The notes below the pieces were generated by a model. The model made no database searches. It saw only the letters and a program-made list of their open reading frames with translations, and had not been told where the DNA came from. Positions 45,289 to 54,229 of a DNA stretch of 64,000 nt are shown piece by piece. Every line of letters starts with the position of its first letter. Positions within the stretch are counted from its first letter, which is position 1. The DNA comes from Leptolyngbya sp. PCC 7375 (GTDB lineage: Bacteria; Cyanobacteriota; Cyanobacteriia; Phormidesmidales; Phormidesmidaceae): positions 4,388,486 through 4,452,485 of the forward strand of contig NZ_JH993797.1 of NCBI RefSeq assembly GCF_000316115.1, read 5' to 3'. The position numbers were made by a program, and so were the translations under genes.

Positions 45289-46713
45289 ATGGCATTTAAC
45301 TACTTACCTACACCTGAACTGTTACATGGATTAGCCAAGGGACGATTAGCAGATCGACTGTTACGGGCAGTACGACTGTGGGTATTACTGCATCAGCTAT
45401 ATGGACCTGATGCTTGGGCACAGCAGCTATCGCAGCCATTTCGCTATAAGGATTTGTGCACTCTTCTCTTTGCACCAAGCCATGGCCGTAGTGAAACAGC
45501 GAAGGTGACAGAGCTAACTGCACATTGCGACCTTGATTGTTGTTGTCAGCGTTCCCTGGCAACCTGGTTAATGGATAGTGATCCTGCCTTTTCGTTAATA
45601 GATTGGCAGCAACAAATTATCGGTCTGAGCCATCTGACCCAAGCGGCCATAGACACCGCTTTGGCCACCTGTCCATTCGCCACCGTGCATCGTTCGATTC
45701 GAAATGACCTATCCCATTTGGTCGACCTGGGCTGGCTGGCTGGTGAGAGCAAGGGACGATTTCGTACCCTTGAGCCCCATCATTGGCCGCAGCTGCAGAT
45801 GCAGGCACCCATGCCGTTGGGTAATTTGTCAGTAGCACAGACCTGGGAGGTGTTGCGATCGCTAGAGTCGATTTCGTTTGTGCAGCCCAATCTAAATGTA
45901 ATTGTGCAATCTTTGTGGGAACAGCTGACCAGTCAACAGTCAGTGACCACTGTAGAGCCAGATCGGCGTATCTTTATCCATCTGGATTACATCCTATCGG
46001 AGGAGATGCAGGAGCAGGTGGATACGCTGCAAGAACAAATCGAACAGCTCTGGCGCAGTGGAGGCGGTGTTATTCAGTTTAACTATTGGCGTAGCCCGGA
46101 GGAAGCTGTACCGATTACGGTTTATCCGGTGTGTTTACATTATTCTCGACGGGCTAAATATCTCAGTGCCTATGGTGACGATCCAACCGGTGTATTCGGT
46201 TGGCATAATTATCGGTTAGATCGAATTACATCCTCTCGATTGACGGTGTTTGTCTGGGGGGACCCCCAGGTCCCAGAACCGCTACGGGCGATGCGGCGCA
46301 TGGGCCAATTACCAACGTCAGAGGATGTGAGTGCGGCTTTGGACCAGGCCTGGGGGTTTAATTTTTATTTACCTCGTCGGTTGTTAATTATGCGTTTTCC
46401 GTCTGAGTTTGCTCGGTGGTATGTTGAGCAGACTGAGCGACACTCTACTTTTCAGGCGGTTGACTATAAAGCATTGCCAGGGTTAATAAAACAGGCGATC
46501 GGGGATAATGGCGAGCAGGCAACAGTGCTGGATATTTTAGCTCGGCGCAATCCGCAGGATGCTTATTATCGAGCTTGGATACGCCTGGGGGATATTAATA
46601 TTGTGATGCGGCTCCGGGACTGGCGGCCTAAAGGTGAGGTGATTGCCCCCCTGGCATTACGTCAGCGGATGCAGGCAGAGGCGGATGCTGAGTTGAGGCA
46701 TTATCAGGGTTGA
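45289..46713 (+). CDS. TIGR03985 family CRISPR-associated protein
   Basis: A 474-residue protein. The N-terminal segment FNYLPTPELLHGLAKGRL...LLRAVRLWVLLHQLYG matches TIGR03985. The start at ATG 45289 is chosen because it gives this family N-terminus; the frame is open from 45184. The middle region looks like a winged-helix module (RSIRNDLSHLVDLGWLAG) and the C-terminal half resembles WYL-type ligand-sensing regulators, so a transcriptional regulator of the locus or array is plausible. It lies between the effector operon and the array, reading toward the array. Confidence 0.8.
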   Translation: MAFNYLPTPELLHGLAKGRLADRLLRAVRLWVLLHQLYGPDAWAQQLSQPFRYKDLCTLLFAPSHGRSETAKVTELTAHCDLDCCCQRSLATWLMDSDPAFSLIDWQQQIIGLSHLTQAAIDTALATCPFATVHRSIRNDLSHLVDLGWLAGESKGRFRTLEPHHWPQLQMQAPMPLGNLSVAQTWEVLRSLESISFVQPNLNVIVQSLWEQLTSQQSVTTVEPDRRIFIHLDYILSEEMQEQVDTLQEQIEQLWRSGGGVIQFNYWRSPEEAVPITVYPVCLHYSRRAKYLSAYGDDPTGVFGWHNYRLDRITSSRLTVFVWGDPQVPEPLRAMRRMGQLPTSEDVSAALDQAWGFNFYLPRRLLIMRFPSEFARWYVEQTERHSTFQAVDYKALPGLIKQAIGDNGEQATVLDILARRNPQDAYYRAWIRLGDINIVMRLRDWRPKGEVIAPLALRQRMQAEADAELRHYQG

Positions 46714-47003
46714 TGGGGCTAAACTAATGTAATGTCTGGTGCTGCCATCGGCTGCGCGACTGTGGGGCTGTGTTCTGTGGCAGGCTGAATAAAGGGGGAT
46801 GAAAAGCTTTGTCAGAGCGAATTAGCGGCTTTTTGCTCGTCTTTGGGATCCGCGCAAGTGCTGGAAGGCTTATCAGTTCAATGTTTCGTAGGATTAAGGT
46901 AACTTGAAGAAGTGCACATTTACTGGGCTGAGAACTATAATGGGGTAGGTTCGCGCAAATGTACCTTGAAAACTAAATGCAGCCAACGTTTCAATAGGCT
47001 GAC
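46714..47003 (+). promoter_or_regulatory. CRISPR leader
   Basis: The array is read rightward (repeat end ATTGAAAC forms the crRNA 5' handle), so the leader is on its left. A TATAAT hexamer at 46936-46941 lies 63 bases before the first repeat and is a likely -10 box. The leader ends with AACGTTTCAATAGGCTGAC, containing a TTTCAAT mirror of the repeat end. No other frame is present. Confidence 0.65.
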
Positions 47004-48620
47004 GTCACAATCAACCACTTCCCCTCACGGGGATTGAAACTTAACCTGCTTGGCAACCTCCTGCAACACTTGAGGTCACAAGTCACAATCAACCACTTCC
47101 CCTCACGGGGATTGAAACAGATCAACATCTCTTGGAAGCTTGGACAAGGGCGGTCACAATCAACCACTTCCCCTCACGGGGATTGAAACCATCGATCTCA
47201 TTGCCTGAACTGCCATCCGTGCCCGTCACAATCAACCACTTCCCCTCACGGGGATTGAAACTTCTTTGATCGAATCCCAGAGGGTCGATTTTGTCGGTCA
47301 CAATCAACCACTTCCCCTCACGGGGATTGAAACGATTTAATTTGATTCGCTTAGTATGTGTGTGTCCGTCACAATCAACCACTTCCCCTCACGGGGATTG
47401 AAACAATTTCTGCCTGTTGTTCGATGTATTGCTTAATTGTCACAATCAACCACTTCCCCTCACGGGGATTGAAACATCCCAATAACTCCAGGAGAATACA
47501 GGTGCAAACGTCACAATCAACCACTTCCCCTCACGGGGATTGAAACTATGATTCGGTGCTAACGCAATGGAAAACCGTACAAGTCACAATCAACCACTTC
47601 CCCTCACGGGGATTGAAACGTAAATTCATCAAATGCCGCCGCCATCTCATCACGTCACAATCAACCACTTCCCCTCACGGGGATTGAAACTCAATCCAGA
47701 TAATCAATGTGTCGAGTGTGTTGAGTCACAATCAACCACTTCCCCTCACGGGGATTGAAACACTTTCCCCAAGTGCCAAGGCGCTTCTTTGCTGGGTCAC
47801 AATCAACCACTTCCCCTCACGGGGATTGAAACTCCAATTACTTATTACAGAAAAACAATCATACACTTGTCACAATCAACCACTTCCCCTCACGGGGATT
47901 GAAACTAGTGGTCGGTGTAATCAGGCAGGAAACCCTCTGGTGTCACAATCAACCACTTCCCCTCACGGGGATTGAAACGGGGTGCATCCGGCGGGACCAT
48001 ACTTGGTTAGCGGTCACAATCAACCACTTCCCCTCACGGGGATTGAAACTCTTCGTTCCAAGTGACGCTCATTCCCTTAGAACTCGTCACAATCAACCAC
48101 TTCCCCTCACGGGGATTGAAACAATATTGCTGAAAACATGAAACGAGATGGATTCATCCCACGTCACAATCAACCACTTCCCCTCACGGGGATTGAAACG
48201 ACTGAAGACGCTTCATTTTCATAATGGTGATTTAGTCACAATCAACCACTTCCCCTCACGGGGATTGAAACCATCTGATCGGGTAGTACCCTTGGTGGAA
48301 CTCCCGTCACAATCAACCACTTCCCCTCACGGGGATTGAAACTATGTAGACACTGGGGGATAGGCCCCTTGACTGACGTCACAATCAACCACTTCCCCTC
48401 ACGGGGATTGAAACAACTTTCAGAATCACGATCGCAGATTTTTTAGCGGTCACAATCAACCACTTCCCCTCACGGGGATTGAAACTCACCCAAGATCCGA
48501 TTATAAGCTTGTCGTCGTTCGTCACAATCAACCACTTCCCCTCACGGGGATTGAAACATGCTATCAGGATCGATCGCCCTTTGTTCTTCTCGTCACAATC
48601 AACCACTTCCCCTCACGGGG
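47004..48620 (+). CRISPR. CRISPR array, 23 repeats and 22 spacers
   Basis: The 37-bp repeat starts GTCACAATCAACCACTT and ends CACGGGGATTGAAAC; it includes a CCCC-TCAC-GGGG hairpin. Twenty-two repeats (first 47004-47040, last full 48521-48557) appear identical; the 23rd (48592-48620) is cut by a MITE-like insertion. Spacers are 34-36 nt except the first (41) and sixteenth (40). The 3' ATTGAAAC is a typical type III/I handle. Repeats look uniform to the end, so decay is small. Association with the adjacent type III operon is by location. Confidence 0.98.
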
Positions 48621-49085
48621 CTACCGTGTACACACAAGTCCTGGAAACTAGCGTTCGCGATTGTCTAACCCCCTCTAACTCCCCCTTGGTAAGCTACGGT
48701 GTATACATAAGTCAGAGAGAATGGCCAAAACCCCTGAAGATTCAGTAGTTTCAAATACCCTGCTTAGGGTTCCCCTTGGATAAGGCTACCGTGTACACAC
48801 ATCTCGAAAGATAATGCCCTAAAAGGTAGCCTTGGCCTTGAATTGGCCCTCATCCTAAATCCTTCTCCCTGGGGGAGAAGGACTTTGAGGTCAGGCCCCC
48901 CTTCTCCCTCAGGGAGTAAGGGGTTGGGGGATGAGGGCTCGATACTTGGAGCTACTCTTCGACTTATGTATACACGGTAGCCTTGGTAAGGGGGAGGACT
49001 GGAGCTTCACCCCTTACCAAGGGGGGATTAAGGGGGGTAATGCAGGATTGTGAACTTCCTTTCGAGATGTGTGTACACGGTAGCC
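48619..49085. mobile_element. Nested MITE-like insertion in the last CRISPR repeat
   Basis: The outer ends GGCTACCGTGTACACACA (left) and its complement (right, ending GGTAGCC) are flanked by TCACGG on both sides (48613-48618 and 49086-49091), a target duplication made from the CRISPR repeat. Inside are further ends: CTACGGTGTATACATAAGTC near 48694 and element B at 48782-48984. The outer arms also carry complementary C- and G-rich sequences (AACTCCCCCTTGGTAAG; CTTACCAAGGGGGG), allowing a large hairpin. It has no coding capacity. Confidence 0.85.
48782..48984 (+). mobile_element. MITE-like element B
   Basis: A 203-bp element with ends AAGGCTACCGTGTACACA and its mirror. It aligns in reverse with element A (27745-27971). 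Flanks TTGGATAA and TTGGTAA suggest a target duplication with an indel. It lies inside the outer insertion. Confidence 0.8.
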
Positions 49086-49156
49086 TCACGGGGTGAAATA
49101 GGCAAAGCGTATCTACACGCTCACTACGATATCGGAATCAGGCAACCAGGCATTTC

Positions 49157-49850
49157 ATATAAGAAGCCCCCACGAACACTACGGCTCATGGAGGCTTCGG
49201 TTTAGATATAAAGGGTGCCTAAATAAATTTAGGTCAGTAATACAGTGGTCTGTCTACTTAGATATAGGGTTCGTGCTAGGAGGTTATTCCATACAGTGCT
49301 TTGCCTGTGAATTCACTGTATGCCGAAATGGTTTACATACATCCCTTTGCCGCACAAGCCTATCGTCTGCTTACACAACCATCAATTTTTCCTAGCATGT
49401 GTCAGAGATCACTGTGGGATGAGCAGGTAGGATATTAACTAAAGGGTTCTGACGTGATTGTGCACTGTTTTGCCCAGAGAATTGTAGCGTCGGGCGATTA
49501 GTCTAGTGAAGCTTTAAACACAACAGCACCCAAAACAATCAACTGAAGAGTTCTCCTAAGTTCAACAAGACTTTTTAGAGTTGTTTTATGTAAGGCGAAC
49601 CTACTATAAACAGGGCTCTCTAGTGCCAGTAAGAAGAGATATCAGTGAGTTGTTTGGGTGCTGTCTTTGATCCATCAAATGATTCTACTGAGATATCTAT
49701 GGTCAGACCTCCTTTCGTTATGACCATAAGCCTTTCGGCTCATGTCCTCAGGATATTCCGATAGTGCTTGAATGTCTCTTCTCTGATACAAACGTTAATG
49801 TTGTTATTTGTCATTGTTTTTCTTGTAAAACAGTGGGATAACTCTATGGT
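49157..49850 (+). repeat. ~690-bp direct repeat, copy 2
   Basis: It starts ATATAAGAAGCC and ends ACTCTATGG. The 5' hairpin is at 49163-49198. A distant pair of complementary segments (ACAGCACCCAAAACAA at 49523-49538 and TTGTTTGGGTGCTGT at 49650-49664) could enclose an inner domain. ACCTCCTTT is at 49707-49715. It is separated from the CRISPR-linked MITE by about 70 bases. The minus-strand frame seen in copy 1 is broken by a TGA here. Confidence 0.9.
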
Positions 49851-49917
49851 GTGTGGTAGGTGATTGGGACATTTTAATTCGATCAGCTTAGCGGGTACTT
49901 TCTTTATGGGAAATTTC

Positions 49918-50145
49918 CTTGCAGCTTATCCATAAACTCTGTAAACGCATAGATGAAAATAATATAAGTTTTATCTATGTCTTAAGTAGATAGCCGAAAG
50001 TAAACGTCCCTAACACCGCTGGTTTCGACTCCGCTCAACCAGCTAACTTAGAGAAATGAGGGCTGAGCGGAGTCGAAGCCCGGATTGATGGATAGTTTTG
50101 TCTATTCACTTATTAGCTTTCTTTCCCCATCAGCATTGGCAGGCA
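49918..50145. other. Remnant CP12-type promoter split by a hairpin element
   Basis: Bases 49922-49990 and 50104-50145 together match the region upstream of the CP12-like gene at 32618-32911. Between them lies about 113 bases with arms TTCGACTCCGCTCA (50024-50037) and TGAGCGGAGTCGAA (50064-50077). No CP12-like gene follows, so it looks like a decayed copy interrupted by a short palindromic insertion. Confidence 0.55.
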
Positions 50146-50182
50146 ACTTAGCTGTGGTTTACATACCCCTTGGATACCAAGA

Positions 50183-50217
50183 TACGCAAACGCCGAATCA
50201 CTCTCGACGTTTGCGTA
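50183..50217. terminator. Hairpin at the end of the glutamine amidotransferase gene
   Basis: Arms TACGCAAACG and CGTTTGCGTA form a perfect 10-bp stem with a 15-base loop, 39 bases past the stop of the minus-strand gene. There is no U-tract, so termination is uncertain. Confidence 0.4.
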
Positions 50218-50255
50218 CGTTCGATGAAAGTAAGACACCTTGTCAAGGTTTTGTT

Positions 50256-50996
50256 CTAAACATTGACGGGCTGATTACGTAGATGAGTTGCTTGCTCAAT
50301 TTGGTTTAGCCATTGCCGCCAACAGAGACTGGCTAAGTGCTGCAACGTTTTCCCATATTTCTGTGTATCTTGGCGCAAGGTTGCAATTGTCACATCTGTG
50401 GTCGAGCTAATCTCACAGGCATGGCCAATAAACCATTTTCCTACTGTTTGAGTGATTACTTCTGGGTGAAACTGTAGGGCTAAGATCGTTTGCTTATAGG
50501 AAAATGCTTGATTTTCATACTTAGCACTTGAGGCTAAGCGATCGCAACCATCGGGTAATGTAAAGGTATCGCCATGCCAATGTAAAACAGCGTCGGCAGT
50601 CGCGAGGGGCTGTAAGACAGACTGATGGCCTGCTTCACTTAATTTGATGGGGGACCAACCAATCTCTTTCCCCGCGCTTCCAGGGTAAACCTTTGCCCCT
50701 AGAACACGCGCTATTAGCTGGGCACCTAAACAAATTCCTAGGGTGGGCAAATCGGCCTCAAGTCGGTGCTTTAATATCCGCAGCTCATCCTTTAGAAACG
50801 GATAATCTTGCTCATCATAGGCTCCAATCGGTCCACCTAAAATAATCAGCAAATCGGGGCTAGCTGGGTCAAGGTTAGCTAAATCATCGGCCCCTGCGTC
50901 TAAATACTGAAGGGAATATCGCTGATCTTCTAAGACAGGGGCAAGGCTACCTACGTCTTCAAAGGCAATGTGTCGAATTGCAATGGCTGTCTTCAT
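50256..50996 (-). CDS. Class I glutamine amidotransferase-like protein
   Basis: A 246-residue GATase domain protein of the GMP-synthase-like stand-alone type. It starts at ATG 50996 with an AAGGAA ribosome-binding site. The nucleophile is Cys89 in GICLGAQL and the His/Glu pair is His177 and Glu179 in LQFHPEV; an oxyanion-type ILGGPIGAYD lies at about 52-61. It would release ammonia from glutamine (or cut a gamma-glutamyl bond). It is 64 bases downstream of the AurF-like gene and probably co-transcribed with it. Confidence 0.85.
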   Translation of the reverse strand: MKTAIAIRHIAFEDVGSLAPVLEDQRYSLQYLDAGADDLANLDPASPDLLIILGGPIGAYDEQDYPFLKDELRILKHRLEADLPTLGICLGAQLIARVLGAKVYPGSAGKEIGWSPIKLSEAGHQSVLQPLATADAVLHWHGDTFTLPDGCDRLASSAKYENQAFSYKQTILALQFHPEVITQTVGKWFIGHACEISSTTDVTIATLRQDTQKYGKTLQHLASLCWRQWLNQIEQATHLRNQPVNV

Positions 50997-51060
50997 GGTT
51001 CCTTGTTTGAAAATTTTTACGCGTTTCTGGTGTGTGTCTATCAAGAAGCAAGAGTTGGCC

Positions 51061-52071
51061 TTAGTCACATAAACCTGCTTGTGCAAAGCTGTCTGCTCCT
51101 GCTGCAGAATCTAGCACTCCTAATTCTTTAGCCAATTGAATGACATCGGAATAGTCAATTCTCAGCAGATCAACGTCTGCTTCTGTGGCTGTATCTTGGA
51201 TGATTTTTCTGGCATTAGGAAAATTGATTTGCTGTAGCATAGTCCCCCATACATCTAGTTCTGCATCGGCAAACCAGCGGACAGGCTTGGGCAATATCTG
51301 GGTAAAGAACATCTGTTGCTCTAGTGACAAATTAGCGTATATACACTTGGCCAACTGTAGAAAAATACTATGGTGAGCCTTCTCATCACGTAGGTGGGTA
51401 TAAACAGTCAGCTGGTTCAAAGGCTGAATCTCCTTATCATACGCAAGCAGCGACAAATAATCGCTAACAAAAACCTCTGAAACAATAGCTGTAGCCATCT
51501 GAACAAGGAGCTTTTTCCATGGTTCTGAATAGCGTTCTTTTTCTTGCGTCATCTTTCTTACCAAGGTAAAACTTGGTAATTTTAAGTGTTGTAATTGACG
51601 GTGTTCACGGGTGATATTGCAAGCATTCACAACCAGTTGAATGTGATAAGCTTCATCGACTAAGGTATCGCTAGCGATCAATTGGCTTGTCTCATCATCT
51701 ACCCCTGGAACTTCCCGATAGAGAATATGATTACATGCTGGGGCAATTACCTTGGATTCAATATCAATTGTTTTTTCGTTATAGGCAATCCAGCCACAGG
51801 AAAGGACCTTTTGTCTAATTTCTAAAGGTGCAGCTAAAAAATCCGGGTGATCTTTAAATGGTAGCAAATCTAAACGAAAATCTTCTCGATTTGGGTTGAA
51901 AGCCATCTCGGATGATGACTCATATGCTACTTTCTTTTGAACTTGGCTAACTTGGGATCTACGGTGCCAATTATGGGTCATTTTCTCCAATAGCATCCGA
52001 GAGTGAGAGATATCAGCTGAAGAGTCGGGCTTGACAGTTTGTGTTTTTGAGGGTTCAATTACTGAATTCAT
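51061..52071 (-). CDS. AurF-like diiron oxygenase
   Basis: A 336-residue ferritin-like diiron enzyme resembling AurF (p-aminobenzoate N-oxygenase). Metal ligands fit two E...DExxH sets: Glu in DIESKVIAP with DEAYH, and Glu in IVSEVFVSDY with RDEKAHH. AurF-type enzymes oxidise amines to nitro compounds or perform related oxidations. The glutamine amidotransferase gene follows on the same strand; an amine-producing step next to an N-oxygenase is chemically suggestive, but no substrate is known. Confidence 0.8.
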   Translation of the reverse strand: MNSVIEPSKTQTVKPDSSADISHSRMLLEKMTHNWHRRSQVSQVQKKVAYESSSEMAFNPNREDFRLDLLPFKDHPDFLAAPLEIRQKVLSCGWIAYNEKTIDIESKVIAPACNHILYREVPGVDDETSQLIASDTLVDEAYHIQLVVNACNITREHRQLQHLKLPSFTLVRKMTQEKERYSEPWKKLLVQMATAIVSEVFVSDYLSLLAYDKEIQPLNQLTVYTHLRDEKAHHSIFLQLAKCIYANLSLEQQMFFTQILPKPVRWFADAELDVWGTMLQQINFPNARKIIQDTATEADVDLLRIDYSDVIQLAKELGVLDSAAGADSFAQAGLCD

Positions 52072-52299
52072 AGCGATTCCACTGATAAGCTTACGTTTCT
52101 AGCCGAGGGATTATCTAGCCAAGGGATTAATCGGCAGGTATAATCAACTGCAAGTGTTGTTTCCACTGCACGCTGAGGTGAGTAGATATTTATTACTTGT
52201 TGTTGATGGTTATAAAAGCCAATGGGAACTGGAAAACTCAAGTGTTTTAAACTACTTTCTTGGAGAGAATATCGTGCTTGAAGCAGATACCCGTTTTAG

Positions 52300-52536
52300 C
52301 TATTTCAAATCAGACAAACTAGCGCCAAAATTGATATGGAATGCTTCACCGTCTATCACCAATGCGGGTACAGATTTGACGCCCGCTGATTCGGCTTCAG
52401 CAATACGGGATTGATCATTGCCGAGATGTACGCTCTCCACATTGTAGCGAGACGTATCTATTGCTGTTGCCAGATTATTTTCAGCAGCAATACAAACTGA
52501 ACAACCAGCATGATAAAAAGTAGCTGTCTTACTCAT
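52300..52536 (-). CDS. Thioredoxin-like small protein
   Basis: A 78-residue protein with an AGGAAAG ribosome-binding site 6 bases before the ATG. It has a CSVC active-site pair (Cys12, Cys15) after strand ATFYHAG, and VPALVIDG with the conserved cis-Pro. It is like short glutaredoxin/thioredoxin proteins, and would do thiol-disulphide exchange. It diverges from an HxlR regulator, which may control it. It lies 228 bases upstream of the AurF-like gene on the same strand. Confidence 0.75.
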   Translation of the reverse strand: MSKTATFYHAGCSVCIAAENNLATAIDTSRYNVESVHLGNDQSRIAEAESAGVKSVPALVIDGEAFHINFGASLSDLK

Positions 52537-52613
52537 GATTCTTTCCTAGGTTAAGTATTGGGCGATGTGCGCCTATGCTTAGGCTAAACGTAGGCAAACC
52601 ATCTAGGAAAGGG

Positions 52614-52645
52614 GGCACTTTTTGGTGGGGTAGGCACTTTTTGGT
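52614..52645. promoter_or_regulatory. Direct repeat, candidate HxlR operator
   Basis: GGCACTTTTTGGT occurs at 52614-52626 and 52633-52645, 19 bases apart, in the divergent gap between the thioredoxin-like gene and the HxlR gene. The ACTTTTTGGT core recalls known HxlR/YodB-type sites. Binding is inferred from position. Confidence 0.5.
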
Positions 52646-52684
52646 TTAATTCATTGAACTATCTAGCGAAAAATTAGATAACAG

Positions 52685-53023
52685 ATGCAAAGTAGCTCTC
52701 GAAAACTTGAAAATGTTCTTGGCTGCAAATGGTCCGTACCTGTCCTGCTTGCAGTGAGTAATGGTGTTATCCGGCCAGGGGCTCTGGAAAAGCATATCAA
52801 TGGTATTTCGAAAAAAGTCCTGGCAGAGCGTCTGCGAAAGTTAAGGGCATACGGCCTTTTAAAAAAAAACACGTTTCCTGAAGTACCACCCCGTACGGAA
52901 TATTCCATAACGCCATTAGGTCAAAAGCTCATTGATGTTATTCAACAGATTCAGTCTCTCAATACAGAACTTGAGGAGGAAATTATTAAGGGTATAGAAG
53001 AGAATGATTTATGCCAGAGCTAG
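52685..53023 (+). CDS. HxlR family transcriptional regulator
   Basis: A 112-residue winged-helix regulator of the HxlR family: GCKWSVPVLLAVSNGVIRPGALEKHINGISKKVLAERLRKLRAYGLLKK is the DNA-binding core, then TEYSITPLGQKLIDVI. It has a Cys in LGCKWS at the position used for redox or electrophile sensing in HxlR/YodB proteins. It is divergent from the thioredoxin-like gene and faces a repeated GGCACTTTTTGGT, so it probably represses this divergent unit. Confidence 0.85.
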   Translation: MQSSSRKLENVLGCKWSVPVLLAVSNGVIRPGALEKHINGISKKVLAERLRKLRAYGLLKKNTFPEVPPRTEYSITPLGQKLIDVIQQIQSLNTELEEEIIKGIEENDLCQS

Positions 53024-53059
53024 ACAGTACGTTAACCACCTGCCCTACCAGGCTCGTGG

Positions 53060-53191
53060 CTAGGACTGCTTACCTAAGTAATAGAGCTGGGTACCCAGAA
53101 TGGATGAGGCAACCGAGCCCACACTAATGACGACTAGTAAAATATCAGCTTTGAAGCCTTTTTCTTTTGTGTCTGCTCTTGCGTAGTGCAA
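53060..53191 (-). CDS. Possible small membrane protein (43 aa)
   Basis: A short frame with a TTG start, encoding a basic N-terminal part (HYARADTKEKGFKAD) and one hydrophobic helix (ILLVVISVGSVASSILGTQL). The pattern looks like a small one-helix protein, but the start and ribosome-binding site are poor. It converges on the HxlR gene. Confidence 0.3.
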   Translation of the reverse strand: MHYARADTKEKGFKADILLVVISVGSVASSILGTQLYYLGKQS

Positions 53192-53567
53192 CTTGCTACA
53201 TACTGTAGTAAGTTATAAGTTGCCTCATCAAAAATAACTCACTTGTTCTGCGAATAAAAGCTATGAATTGCCATGGGACATCATGGCAGTCTCGGCTCAC
53301 GGCCTCAGTGGGGCTGCTGGCACACACATTGAATTATCAGGGTTGCTGATGCAACTTATGGAGTGCTAAACAGTCGTCACCGCACTTGTGTTCAGTGACT
53401 AGTCAGTCAGCGTGCATGCGTTAGAGGCTTACCAGTAGAAAGTGGGCTTGATCCATTAATCAGGCCCACTTCAATTAAAAAATAAAATATGATAATGACT
53501 CAATTTGATCAGCAGCAAGCTGCTGAATGATACGCGTTAACATATAGCACTGACAATTGCGCAGCTA
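53192..53567. other. Non-coding gap before repeat copy 3
   Basis: No coding frame is seen. A 13-bp hairpin lies at 53440-53471 (arms AAGTGGGCTTGAT and ATCAGGCCCACTT). No U-tract follows, so it may be a weak terminator or a structured element. Confidence 0.4.
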
Positions 53568-54229
53568 CTATAGAAGCCTCCATGAACACTAAGGCTCATG
53601 GAGGCTTCGAGTTAGATATAAAGGGTTAAGTAGTACAGTGTTCTGTCTACTTAGATATGGGGTTCGCTATAGGAGGTTATGCCATACAGTGCTTTGCCTG
53701 TGACTTCACTGTATTCCGAGATGACACCTACCAATCCCTTGGCAGGATAACCCCATCGTCTGTTTACACAACCATCAAGTTTCCTTGGTTTGTGTCTGCG
53801 ATCACTGTGGATAGAACTGATTGGGTATTAACTATAGGATTCTGCGCCTGTTTTGTGCCATTGCCCAGTGAGGTGTAGCGTTGGGCAATGGGTCTAGCAA
53901 CGCTTTAAAACACAACAGCACCCAGAACGATCTACCTGAGGAATTCTTCTACATTCAACAAGACCTTCTAGAGCATTATTTGAAGAGCTATCTTCTATAA
54001 ATAAGACTCTCTAGTGCAAGCAAGAAGAAATATCAGTGACCTGTTTGGATGCTGGTATTGATCCTTCAAACGATTCTATTGAGATATCGATTGTTGACCT
54101 CCTTTGTTGTGGATATAAGCTTTTCAGCTCATGTATACAGCATATTCCCAGAAGAGACATAAGCCTCTTCTGGGACATAAACGTTAATGTTGTTGTTTTT
54201 TGTTTCTGGTTAGTGAGATCGATCTATGG
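53568..54229 (+). repeat. ~690-bp direct repeat, copy 3
   Basis: This is the most diverged copy. Its 5' hairpin (53573-53608) is perfect: GAAGCCTCCATGA pairs with TCATGGAGGCTTC. CATTGCCCA and TGGGCAATG near 53860-53893 pair, and CCCAGAAGAG pairs with CTCTTCTGGG near 54147. ACCTCCTTT is at 54097-54105. It ends GATCTATGG. Confidence 0.88.

Noticed and set aside
47004..48620. A second CRISPR array or anti-repeat (tracrRNA) near the locus
   Set aside because: No further copy of the repeat or a degenerate anti-repeat was found outside the array, and type III does not need one.
47122..48748. Open frames of 60-90 codons on both strands across the array
   Set aside because: They are translations of identical CRISPR repeats (peptides such as NHFPSRGLK recur every ~71 bases) and not genes.
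52154..52414. 86-codon plus-strand frame opposite the thioredoxin-like gene
   Set aside because: It overlaps a well-supported gene with a CxxC motif and ribosome-binding site, and itself has no protein-like features.
53100..53186. 28-codon plus-strand frame after the HxlR gene
   Set aside because: Too short, no ribosome-binding site, and opposite a better membrane-like frame.
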